Below, piece by piece: positions 52,341 to 63,130 of a stretch of 64,000 nucleotides of DNA. The stretch's first letter is position 1, and every line of letters begins with the position of its first letter. Source of the stretch: Centropus unirufus (taxonomy: Eukaryota > Chordata > Aves > Cuculiformes > Centropidae); contig VYZI01000085.1 of NCBI GenBank assembly GCA_013397695.1, forward strand, positions 1,145,969-1,209,968, in the 5' to 3' direction. Below the pieces are notes generated by a model, which saw only the letters and a program-made list of their open reading frames with translations, had not been told where the DNA came from and did not search any database. A program made the position numbers and the translations under genes.

Positions 52341-52394
52341 CGCATGGACCATGCGTTATCCATGGGACAACCATGCGTTATCCATGGGATAACG
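52341..52394. repeat. Nested palindromes plus 22-bp tandem repeat
   Basis: Three structures overlap in 54 bp. CGCATGGACCATGCG (52341-52355) is a palindrome with 7-bp arms around one base. Two 22-bp units (52349-52370 and 52371-52392) are tandem and differ at one position. The second unit creates CGTTATCCATGGGATAACG (52376-52394), with 8-bp perfect arms around ATG. All are read directly from the sequence. The dyad symmetry would allow hairpins in single-stranded DNA or RNA, or dimeric protein binding. No known element is recognised. Confidence 0.85.
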
Positions 52395-53539
52395 ACCTCA
52401 GGTGCCCGGTCAGGCAGCACATAGGCAAGTAAAGGTATGAGAGGTCAGAGGGACCTGTCATGGGCAGTTATGGCATGAGAAAAAGATTCTCAAAACATTA
52501 CTGCTTTAAATGAAAACCAGGTTCCTCTCTGAAAAAAAAAAATTTCTGAATCCATGCAGCCTGAAGAACGTGTTTTTGGACACACCCCAAAGCACACTGA
52601 AGTTAATGGAAAGTCTGTAGATAAAGTGAAACCAATCTTCATGCAGCAGAGACTGCGAAGAGACAGAGAAGTGCTTCTGACAAAGGAAAAGCTGTAGTCA
52701 TAGACCAACTTCTTTCACTGTTGTCAAGCATATTGGTTAAAGTGGAATTATATAGTTTACCACCACAAATAAAAGTACTCTTCCCTAGAATTATAGAGGT
52801 GTATTTTAGCTAATTTTTGCTCTTGTACTAAAGGTTTGTTCCAGATGTTTAGCAATCCACGTAGAAGAATTTCATTTCAGGTTGTGATTGCTAAATAAAT
52901 TCTTCCCAATGCATAAAACAATCTAACAAAAAAACTATGCAGCAATGTATTTCTTGCAGTTTTTACCCATGATTGATTTATTTTTAATAGATAAACTATC
53001 ATAACAGGTTTTTAATAATACTAAATATGTCTATTTTAACTCAATCCATTATTGCAACCTATTAAAAAATAATCCATGCCAAAGTCTGCATGTAAATGAC
53101 CATATTAAAAGCATATACACATGATGAGACTCAGAATATTCAAATTCTGAACTATGTACATATGTCTGTATGCTCATTTTCACCATTCCCCACCGAATGT
53201 AAAACTAACCGGAAGATACATCTGCACTGAGTTCAATCTATTTCATTTTATGTTGATCAGTAGCTAAGAATACTTCATTATAGAGATTTATCACGTTAAT
53301 TAGTTTGGAAATTACTCATAGTAATTAAGTATATTGTTCTTAAACTCTTTAGAGATTATTGAAATACTTTTGCTGCTACTTAAAGGAAACAAATACCCAG
53401 TGAAAGCCTTTTTGAGAAGAATTTGTCTGTTAATGATCTTCTAATTCTATGCTCTCCTGCCCTTCCATTTGCCCCGCCCTTCAATGGACTTTATCCAATC
53501 TCCTTGAAGCCTAACATGGCTAAAAAAAAATTTTAAAAA
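52395..53539. other. Non-coding stretch
   Basis: No gene is recognised. AT-rich sequence with a separated 10-bp inverted repeat at 52848-52857/52886-52895. Confidence 0.5.
52848..52895. repeat. 10-bp inverted repeat, 28-bp spacer
   Basis: TTTAGCAATC (52848-52857) and its perfect reverse complement GATTGCTAAA (52886-52895) flank 28 bp. This could be a hairpin or a tiny decayed inverted-repeat element. Given the length and AT content it may be chance. Confidence 0.5.
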
Positions 53540-54007
53540 ATCCTAAAGCGCTCATAGATGTTGAGCTGTGACTTACAGCGTGTCATGTTATCCCAGTGAT
53601 CTTGGAACAACTGTTGTTTACGCGTGTAGCAGTCCCAAACGTCGCTCAATGCGCTTCTGTAACTCGAACCCCGTGTCACCAGGGCTGCAGGTCTGTAGGA
53701 GTTCCGCAAAGGTTTTCCAAGAGTTGTGGAGGAACTCAAGGCTGTGCGGCCCCACCGGGTAAAACACACAAAAGCAGAAACTTATATTTGCATGATTTAC
53801 TATCAAACGCGAGAGGGAGGCATGACTGAACCAAGAAAATCTTTTGGAGGCTGTAAAATCCAACAGTGCTGGATGTCAGCACGGTGTGCGACCTCTTGCT
53901 TTTTGGTTTTGTTTTGGGTCGGGTTTTTTTTTTTGAAGCAAACAGCACATCTTAAATTTCTCCAGCTTGACATCCCATTGGGCTGGCGCGTCGTGTCCCT
54001 TTTTGTC
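53540..54007. other. CpG-rich unidentified patch
   Basis: CpG dinucleotides are much denser here than in the flanks (ACGCGTG, AACGTCGC, AAACGCGAG, GGCGCGTCGTG and others). Minus-strand frames at 53533-53769 and 53618-53863 together read as a basic, protein-like segment (for example FQDHWDNMTRCKSQ), but in two different frames and without recognised similarity. On the minus strand, GGGGTTCGAG near 53668 partly resembles a Pol III B box, with no matching A box seen. Retained CpG suggests either a young insertion that has not lost CpG to deamination or an unmethylated functional element. Which of these is not decidable here. Confidence 0.3.
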
Positions 54008-54086
54008 AGCCTGTCACGTCACACAGTGTAACGTGACATTTCTGTGTAACGGACTGAGACACGTCATGCCAATGACATGTCAGGCT
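54008..54086. repeat. Compound palindrome with CRE-like cores
   Basis: Two adjacent imperfect palindromes sit inside a larger one. 54012-54038 pairs TGTCACGTCACAC with GTGTAACGTGACA (12 of 13). 54058-54067 pairs GACACGTCAT with ATGACATGTC at 54072-54081 (9 of 10). The outer arms 54008-54022 and 54072-54086 also pair, including AGCCTG/CAGGCT. Several TGACGT/ACGTCA-type cores, as bound by CREB/ATF bZIP factors, are present. The structure is read directly; its role is unknown. Confidence 0.75.
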
Positions 54087-54163
54087 TGTGAATTTCAAAA
54101 AGACACAGTTCAATGAAAAACATGGGTTTCTAACTGCCCTGGAGGTTTAAGAAAAATGAGGGG

Positions 54164-54187
54164 AAAAAAAAAAAAAGGAAAAAAAAA
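54164..54187 (+). repeat. A-rich tract
   Basis: A13, GG and A9 in sequence. Simple repeat with no element recognised. Confidence 0.85.
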
Positions 54188-56793
54188 GGCTTTTCTTCTC
54201 CAGTGATTTTGCCACTGAAAAGTACATGTTTTTATGTGTTACCCTTGTGTAGAAGCAGGTAGCAGGTATCTGAATATTTGGACATCTTTATTAACTGAAT
54301 CTTAAATTGCTGATAAACTTAGATAATTAGGAAAGCTACAGAACACACATGTATTCAACTAAGATGATACTGTTCTTTTTCATCAGTAGAATACATACAG
54401 TGACAGAACATTTACCATTTGAAATTCTCTATTTCCAGTACTCACAATATCATGACTCAATGCTAATATTTTTAATACATAAATATCTCCTGGTGACTCT
54501 AATGACATATTATGGGTCTGTTAAGATACCAGAAAGGTAGGACACCATGTTAGCCTTGTCTATTCTTTGTGCTGGTTTTAGATTTGCAAAACAAAACCAG
54601 AATCTCTCTGCAATACTAAGTACCTTCGGATTTTTTTCAAAGCATGCTTTGCCAACACAGCTTTATTGTAAGATAACATCTTTCTGCCATCACTAGTGCT
54701 TAGTTCTTATTCTCCACTCTTCCTAAATGCTTAAGGAAAGCAGGAACTTTATGCTGCACCAAAAAATGCTTTTATTTAGTTAATGGTTATTTTCAGCCCA
54801 ATTTGTGGGAAGGAGTAAATTAAGAGCTTAATACCAGAAACTATCATGCCAATAACTCATTAAAGCAAATAAATGGCTGGTGGCTTTTTTAAACTGCATT
54901 TTGCTGATTTAAAAAGCAGGAACCCTTTCTCAGATGGGCTGCTTTAAAGTCCCACAGACATCAAACAAGAACTCCTCCACCAACTGAATGAAGAACTGGG
55001 AAGCCACTAATACCACTGGGCAGAAAACCAGATAAATATTCTCCTTGGAAGGTGCCTATCTTAACAGGCAAAAAAAAAAGAAAAAAAAGGTTCTTTGACA
55101 CAAAAAAAACTTTCACAGAGGAAGAGGGAGATGTGCTTCACTCCTACCCCACTTTCCCAAGTGACTCCACTCAGAGATTTCAACCTTTTGTCAAATGTCA
55201 TGGGATTTTTCCAAGCCATGGACCCGCTTTTACAAGCCTCAGCTCAATTAAATTCTTACACTGTGGTTAATAATATCCACAGCCTTTCTTTGGTCATAAA
55301 GTACTTGATGGTGGCTTTTTTTTTAATTTGGTGTTGAGATGGATGAAGTGATTTTAGCATGACAGAAGGACAAATACAACCCTAAAACAGAAAACCCTCA
55401 GCCTAGTTCTTACAGGTGAGAAACTATTAACCTCTCCTCCCCAAAATGCCAATTTGTATATAAAAACAACCTCCAGGACTTAGACCTTGGGTGGCAGTTT
55501 TAAGTCTAAAATCAATTTTTGAGTTATAAACCCTCAGAAAATAGGGGTTTATAATGGAACCACTGACAGACCCTTAACTACAGCGGCGCTAGCGGGCACC
55601 ACTATAATATACGAATAAAACTAAATTACATCACTTGTCATCATTAAGAAAAATTTTCATCTCAGTTCTTCATTTGAAAAGCACTATAGTTAATGAATGA
55701 TTACTGAGCCATGACACCTAAATGACTAAAATATAGGAATTATACTGAGGTCAACTCAAGTATTTTTTAAACCATTAAATTAAGGGATCTATTCGCTTTG
55801 GTATAGGATACCAGTCCTGGCTATTATACTCCCTTGCAACACTGACTTTGAGCATAAGGGAATGGTATGTATTTCTATATTGTAAATTAAGGTCCCATGT
55901 AAATTTAAGAGGTGAACACATGATCACCCAAGAGTGACAAAGTATGGGACTCTTTCCTATACTCATACATGTTTCCTTCAAGCACCTGCTTTCTTCATGT
56001 TCTTCTGCATGTAACTAACTTGAAAATGAGGAACATTTTATGGCAATAGAAGGCAGAATCTTGTTCTTTGGAAAAGGGTACTTAATTATTCAACAGAAAG
56101 TCCAGTAACTTAAATTTAGTAACCCACATTTAAGTGTATCGGATCCTTTTAGCCAAGCCACTTAAAAGGAAAGGCGTTTTAAGGAGAGTTGACAGTACTG
56201 TACTACCATGCAATGCTCTGACAATGCCTAAGCACATGCCTTATATATTGTGTGATCTTGAATATAAAAATTCGAAAGACTTACTTTCCATGTTTAGACA
56301 TTTCTAAGGTAAATACAAAGAAACAAATGTAAAAAAAATTACAAAGAAATGTAAAATTCCTTGTGTGCGCATGGTTTTCTTAATTTCAAGCCATTTAAAA
56401 CTTCCTTTTAACTTGGAAAATAGAGCTGTTCATGAAAGACAGAACTATTTCCATCGCTCATTCAAAATGGAGATGAAAAGGAGCAGGTAAAAATATGAAA
56501 CAACGAAAAACATGGCAATTTCATCACTGCCATCCAAAGATTGCAACTCTGTGAGACCTCCCCAGCCATATTTTATTATTTTGAGTTCAATTATTATTGT
56601 TTCCCAATGTGGAAAACTTCTACAAGGTTTTGAAGATGAAAGCATAGATAGAGGTGAAGGTTATCAAATTCAAAATGATGAATGTAGACTGCATGTTAAT
56701 TGTCACCGAGCTCGTTAGCTCATGCTGGTCATGTGGCCAGTGACAGTCATAGATGCTGATAGAGTCCGATTTGTTCTAAAAAGTTGGAATTTT

Positions 56794-56811
56794 AAAAAAA
56801 AAAAAAAAAAA
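56794..56811 (+). repeat. A18 homopolymer
   Basis: Eighteen A bases follow GGAATTTT. Simple sequence. Confidence 0.9.
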
Positions 56812-57550
56812 TGCATAGGAGCCATGCCTGCAGTCTGTGGGAAAAGAAAAGTACAGAGAGAGGCTTCTGACAGCTCAAGCAGAGGAGGAAAATTAGAAAG
56901 GAAAGCCAGCACCACTACCATATGGGTTCCTCGCTCGTCAGGACAGCTGGCAAGAAACATTGCTCTGCTCTTATTTACTTCCAGGGCTGTGATACATTTC
57001 TCTATATGGCTATCAATAACGCTGAATGATTAATGCTAATGATTTATGTTAATTTCATTATAAGCTTTATTTGTTGCCCACTGTTGAATTAAGCCTGTCA
57101 AATCATCCTTTTCTACATTGCAAAAGACTCTCAAAATGCTGAGTTAAATATAGCACCTGATCATTAAAACATTAATACACCTGTTTCATCTGTACACCAG
57201 GAAAACAAGAAAGCGGCTGTTTTAAAATTATTCCAAGAGCAGTGGTTCTTATATATACTTACTGTCAATTACTTAAAGGAGAAATACTGACATTTTACGT
57301 TTTCCTCCTGCAAGTCTAACAAAAAAAAAAAAAATTTAAAAGAAAGAAGGAAAAAATGAAAAGCAAAGGTCATCCTCTGACACCAGATTGCATAACATCA
57401 TTCCTTAAAAAAGTAAATAACTCAGTAAGTTCCTTTCAGTAAGCAATCAAGCCCCCTGCTGAGAACACCCATTTTCCACCCTTCTACCTCCAATTGTTCA
57501 AATTAGGAACAGGACAAGATACACAGAATAGCATTTCACTGTATCTCACC

Positions 57551-57765
57551 CATAGAATGGTTTGGGTTGGAAGGGACCTAAAGATCACCCAGCTCCACCC
57601 CCTGCCATGGGCAGGGACACCTCCCACTGGATCAGGGACTCCAAGCCCCATCCAACCTGGCCTGGAACACCCCCAGGGATGGATGCATCCTTAGAACTAT
57701 ACAGAAATTCCTCTTCAAACTCAGATTGTCTTTCCCTTCAGATTCTTCTCCATTTCATGGAAGAA
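57551..57765 (-). mobile_element. CR1 LINE 3'-end fragment (antisense), well preserved
   Basis: The plus strand begins CATAGAATGGTTTGGGTTGG and continues with AAGGGACCTAAAGATCACCC, CCATGGGCAGGGACACCTCC, CACTGGATCAGG and CCATCCAACCTGGCCTGGAA. This is the reverse complement of the CR1 3' end, so the element lies on the minus strand. It is the best-preserved CR1 copy in the window. Similarity is strong to about 57682, and a weaker TTTCCCTTCAG-type extension reaches about 57765. The short open frames over it are relics. Its low divergence suggests it inserted later than the fragments at 12.5 and 38.3 kb. Confidence 0.95.
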
Positions 57766-60700
57766 ACCTGTCAGCCCCTAACTTATCGTCTTACCCTCAG
57801 ACCAACTCATGTTTATCGTCATCTTGGGAAAGAGGAAAGGAAGTCATCATTGTTACTCAAAAAATTCTAAGCCAATTCCCTATCTTCCTTAAAATCTGAG
57901 TTAAAACCAGCTCATTTTTAGCTGCCAGAGATGCAGGCATAGACCCCATCCCCACATACATCTACGAGCTTCTAAATCACATCTGGACCCTTTCCTCTTC
58001 ACTTTCCCAATAGGGACCAAGCAGCTGCTGCAGATCGGAGAGAGAAACCCTTCCAAATCCCCAAAGGGACAAAAGCCAAAGGAACTCCTGGCACAGGAGA
58101 CTCTGTCACCCAAGGCAAGAACCAGAGGAACAAGGATCACACAACCTTCACCAAATTCTCAGCAAATTTTCTCAAAATTATCTCAAAAAAAAAACTAAAC
58201 AAAACCCCAGAACTTCAGGGAGCAGGGACCTCTAAGAAAACACTGTCCTTTTTCTCAGGTATCAAGACCCAAAATGGGGACAGCAACGTCATTCTCCTCT
58301 TTGCTTGCAAGGCTTTAAAACGTATTTTTGATGTAGAAACAGGTCAGGCACAATTTTTCACTATATTTTTCCTGTATTTCTTTTACAGTGCGACCTTCCT
58401 CCTGCATGAGCTCTCCCTGTGAAAGGGCCGCAAATCACTTTTGAAATAATGTTTAGTCTTTAATGCAGCAATTGGGAACTGGGTAGTCTCTCCACTTAAA
58501 ATTTGTAAGTGAACTTATATAATTGTACTTACAAATATATTCATAAATTCCTCTCATAAATAGAGAAAATATAGTACCTAGAACAGTTTCCCTGGCTTCA
58601 GTTCACATAGCCTGCTGCCATATGCATTTCCCAAACATGTTTATTCAGACCTCTGAGGCTGGAAGAAAAGAGTCTGGCTACTACCACCTAAATGACAAAA
58701 TGTCCTTTGCTTAAGTGCGTATAAAATGCAGGACTCGGCACTCGAGCACACATTGGGAGGCATTTGAGAGAAAAGAAAAAGTGACCCTTCAATAATAATT
58801 CAGAATTTTCACCTAAATGCTAGAACTTTAAATCTGAGCTCAGGTAAAAATCCATATGCTTGCCCAAAGTTTCATGAACTGTGAATCTGCTCTGGATATT
58901 CTTGCCACCCCATATCTTTCATTAAACTCCCTAGGTTTTTTTGAAAGAAGGCAAGTTTTGGGGGGTGATTGAAATAAGTTCTCTCGGAGGACCCTGATTG
59001 AGCCCCTGCATGAAGACACAAAAAGCAATGCCTGGAATTACAGTTTTATGAATCTTATCAGCGGCAAAGCCATGAGATACAATTTACATACATTATCTTC
59101 ACAGACCATAATTACAAAACTTTAGAAAAACGTAAACTTTTCCAAACTTGAAGTTTTTGTTTCTCTCACTTGAAATCTACTCGCAGCCTTAAAACTACAA
59201 TACATAGGCTTTGTACCAAAAAGGAAATGTTCTATTTGTTGCTCCTGCATTTTATGATGGAGTTACAGTTCTACCAGTTGGTCTGGGCTATACAGCTAAC
59301 AGATGTCAAAACGTATGGACCAAGCCATTTATCACATAATCTACTCTCCGAATAGATAGGCGCTATCAGCAATCTGGTATTGATCCGTACAGGCTACTGC
59401 TATTGTTCATCTGAGCATCCAGAATGCCAGCAGGAATTAATGAAAGAAACAAAACAATGCATACCAAGCAGAAGGCATGAAACTTTTCTTTTTCTTTTTT
59501 TTTCTTTTTTTGAAGTTTGGTAGAATTTATGTAGTTATCAGAAATACATTACTCTGAACAAAGTACACAGTGAGGATAGAATACACGATAGAAAAAAAAA
59601 AAACATCACTTCTGAGGCATTAACTTCTCCAGACGTCCAGTATATTTACTTCTAGATTAGTGAACCTACCTGCAAGTTGAGACCCAGCACAATAAATTCA
59701 TTTTGGAGTCACACTGGCATTCACTATAGCCGAGACCGTGTTGGCACTTTCATTAAAAACTCCATTTCAGGGCACGTTTGATGCGTTGGACATTTCAAAT
59801 TGCATCTGGCTGAATCTTGGCATACAGCTTGTCAGTCCAGATGCACAGGGGTTTGTTTGGTTGGTTTTTTACAGAAAATCTTATAAATTGGTTGCGACAT
59901 TCAGGAGTTCCATTGTGAATAAAAATATCAAACGTTTGGGGAACAGTTTCTTTCAAAGGAAAAGACACATTTTTCAAATTCCTTTTTCAATTTTCTCTAT
60001 GTGCTTCTTCCCACATTGCTTTCCAGAAACTCTGCAAAGATCATCGGGTCCATCAACGCCATTCTCCTTCAAGTTTTTCTCTTTTTAGATGCTCTTCTAA
60101 GGAGATGCTATTTGCTATACTAAGATTTTATTTCAATTACCAAGACTTGAGATCAGCAACACACAAAACACAATTTTATATATTTTACTGCCATTTTCTC
60201 TTCCTCTGGCTTCTATGCAAGTAGCACTGTAGGGGAAACGTGATGGGAGTTCAAATAAGCCAAGACCAGACTTTTAGCTATCAATTTTACCTAATGAATC
60301 TGCTTCCTATCTAGTACAAAGCATAGAAAGGACCTAAACAGCACAAAGCGACTACAGTATCCACCAAAAGAATCTAATCTTTTTTGCCGTGCTCAGAAAT
60401 CAAGGTTGGCTTCCCAAACCTCAGCCTCATGTAATCAAAATTCATTTTTCATCTCCAGGACCAGCGATTCCCAGAATCCTCACTGCCCCACCACTCTTTC
60501 TAAAGGTATTTATTGTTATAGAAAAACAGAGAGGAGAGGGAAGCAAGAGGAAACAACACAGCAAACGGGCCTGGACACTCTCAGGACAACATCTAGACTG
60601 GATGGTGCTCCCTTCTGAGGTCCTACTCAAACAAACAAGATAACAGCATTGATCTTCTTGACACTTTTATATGAAAGAATCTGTCATGCCGTTACGGTAT

Positions 60701-61080
60701 ACAAACGTTCCTCACCAAGAGCTACGTGTGACAAGCTCGGTGCCACCATGCACACACACGTTCGGGAAGCAACTGGGTGTTCAGAAGCACCTTCTTGCGA
60801 GTTCAAGGGTAAGGAATAAACCACAATACGATATCACTATCGACGTGGTCACTGCCATCACAGTGTTCTGAGGTTTGTGCGTTTCGGAAATGTTTCCTGT
60901 TAATTAGCTACTGGAGACTCACGAGTCGCAGGTTTTGCCCAAGTTCTCTTTAAAGATCCCACTAATTTTCCGTGATTAGCATTAAATTTAAGTATGTCAG
61001 CATTTCCATTATGAACCACATTCTCAGGGGTTTATTAAATTATTGGAAAAAAATTATTCTGAGGTAAAACTCGATACTTA
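57766..61080. other. Non-coding stretch
   Basis: No gene is recognised. A GC-richer patch at 57930-58140 is open on the minus strand but has no known domain. A pyrimidine tract lies at 59483-59511. The open frame of about 116 codons at 59738-60088 is phenylalanine-rich from T-rich sequence and looks accidental. Confidence 0.5.
59483..59511 (+). repeat. Pyrimidine (CTTTT)n-like tract
   Basis: C/T-only low-complexity run of about 29 bp. Confidence 0.8.
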
Positions 61081-61187
61081 GGGGTAAATTTTCAAAGTGC
61101 AGCATGCAGCTCTAGCTCCTGATCTCCGAGCAAAGTCAATAAGAAGCTGCAGAGCTGCACCCCTAGTCAAAGCTTTGAAATTTTACT
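61081..61187. mobile_element. Fossil MITE-like inverted-repeat element
   Basis: GTAAATTTTCAAAG (61084-61097) pairs with CTTTGAAATTTTAC (61173-61186) at 13 of 14 positions. Just inside, TGCAGCATGCAGCTC pairs imperfectly with GCTGCAGAGCTGCAC. The whole element is about 105 bp with a central AAAGTCAAT. The GGGTAAAATTTTCAAA-type terminus and internal symmetry resemble old non-autonomous DNA transposons abundant in reptile genomes and found as relics in birds. The inverted repeat is seen directly; the family link is from memory of those elements and needs a library match. Confidence 0.5.
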
Positions 61188-62589
61188 TCAAAGTCTCACC
61201 CCAGGAACAAATTCTGTCACACGTACCACAAAAATCAATTTGACCTCTTTAAATCTGAAGAATGCCTACTATTCATGCACTGAAACCACTTTTCATAAAG
61301 ATTTTCACTGTTGCCTGAATCTGCCCAGCCAATCGTAAGCAACAGCTTTTGGGAAAGAGAAGGATTAGAGAGAGGATAAATGCTGTATCTATAATGCCAA
61401 AAGATTTATCGTTGTTTTATCCAGAAGCAAAACCAGAGTAAATACATACAGCCACGTCCCAGCCAGCTCAACATAAAAGTAGAGCATTTGATCCTGCATC
61501 AACATCACAATAGTAAACTGAACTTATTAAACGCAACATCAATAATCAAGAAAGATGATCCTTCTCTGCTGCCAAGAACCAGGTAAGTGACTCAAAAAAT
61601 CAGTAAAATGGTAGATGTTTTACACTGAAAGATTTGAAGGGGAATACATTGAATATAAAGATGACTGGTGTTGTGGCATTGAAGAAGAAACATAATTTTT
61701 CATTGATGTAAGGCGGCAGAGCTGGAAAGAACACAAATACAACAGTAGATCCATTAACCACATGACAAGAAACAGTGTTCACATCGACTTACTAAACTGT
61801 TTTTGATTCTTTAGTACCAACATGCAGAACGATCCTTACATTATGTTGCCAAGGAGAACCTAGAATGCATTTATTTCATAATGTAGCTTTCTTCCATTAT
61901 CATAATAGAGCCATCATAGTTGTTGCAAACACTGTATGGCCTCAAACACCTAAATACAGCTGTTAAATTGGACATTTTTTAAGAGGAGGACATTTTAAGC
62001 CTCTCTAGAGATTTGTGTTGCCTGGCAAACTCTCAGCAGGAACCATCTATTACTGCAAAACCTTGCTTACATGTGAGGGAGGAGGAAAAGATCTCAGCTA
62101 ACAAAGGGGACATATTTGGAATCATAACCAGAGAATGAAGGCTGCTTCAAGGCCATTAAAGTTCAGATCGTATACCGACACAGAACCTTGGGTGGAATTC
62201 AGGCTCGGCTGATGAGCCATGAGGAGTTTGTATTCGTTCTTGGCAAGAGATTTCTTCCTTCTGTGATGGCAAACTGCAGCTTGAACAATTTTTACCTTGA
62301 AGCCCCATCTCACCTGCTCCCAACGCTTGAACTCGGCACAGAGAGGCCAACTTTGCAACGCAGAAGGAAAATACAAGATGGTACCACAAACGAGAGGCTC
62401 AAGTCAAAGCTCTATAAAATATTCTCCTCTCAAAATACAAAGGTTGCAAAGGACAATTTTTAATCACGGCATTCCTTATTGAAAGCAGTAACAAGACAGG
62501 GACAGACAGACACAAACTTTTTTTACTTTCAGATGAAAATCAGGAATAACTCCTTTATGTTCTATGCTTTAACATGCATGCTTAGCAAG
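61188..62589. other. Non-coding stretch
   Basis: No gene or repeat is recognised. Overlapping frames at 62122-62482 run on both strands and resemble nothing known. Confidence 0.5.
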
Positions 62590-63130
62590 TCTTTCTTTTA
62601 ATGTTTTGTTAATAGTATTAATACACTGGTTGCATGGCCAAAATATCATATAGTGCCCAAAAAGAATAACCAAGAGTTAAATCTATTTCATAGCCACATA
62701 ATTTAAAACATGATTAATTTCATGAAGCTTTGTTTATGTATGTAATGTAACCAAGAAGCACACAGAGACATCTTTGCTTTGCCCATCTCCATGTTAAAGA
62801 GCTTTTAGACAATTAAAAGTATTTGTAGTGGATTAAAATATGGCACTTGCATTGATCTGTATTCCAGCTTTTCGGCAAGCAATGTCATTGTACTCTTGGC
62901 TATGTTTTAGGATTCATAAAACTGATAATCAATTCTCCTCTGAATGATCAATTAAAAATATCTTACTTTTAATTTCACACAAACAATACTTGCACCGGTG
63001 CTGCTTGCACTGAACTGCATAACCGATATCACAATATCTCTTAGTGTAATTTGCATGAGTAATTAAATGTGAAAGGTTTGCCTAGGCAAATCACAGTATT
63101 GTATTTAGTCCACACATAACTATATTAATG
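62590..63130. promoter_or_regulatory. Candidate conserved non-coding element
   Basis: Repeat-free sequence with TAAT/ATTA cores, a POU octamer ATTTGCAT at 63049-63056 followed by GAGTAATTAA, a perfect 10-bp palindrome GCACCGGTGC at 62992-63001, and a perfect 14-bp palindrome TTTGCCTAGGCAAA at 63077-63090. The combination resembles developmental enhancers in gene deserts. Conservation cannot be tested from one sequence, so this is inference. Confidence 0.3.
63077..63090. promoter_or_regulatory. Perfect 14-bp palindrome
   Basis: TTTGCCTAGGCAAA equals its own reverse complement. It could bind a dimeric factor, and the half-site is loosely like that of NFI. No direct evidence of use. Confidence 0.35.

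Larger units (their letters stand above)
54087..57550. other. Non-coding stretch
   Basis: No gene is recognised. It holds A-rich tracts at 54164-54187 and 55070-55089, an 18-A run at 56794-56811 and a 14-A run at 57321-57334. Short open frames, including lysine-rich ones over the A runs, are artefacts of simple sequence. Confidence 0.5.

Noticed and set aside
53660..53680. Minus-strand GGTTCGAG resembling a Pol III B box
   Set aside because: It lacks a matching A box at the proper distance and a tRNA-like fold, so no tRNA or SINE can be supported.
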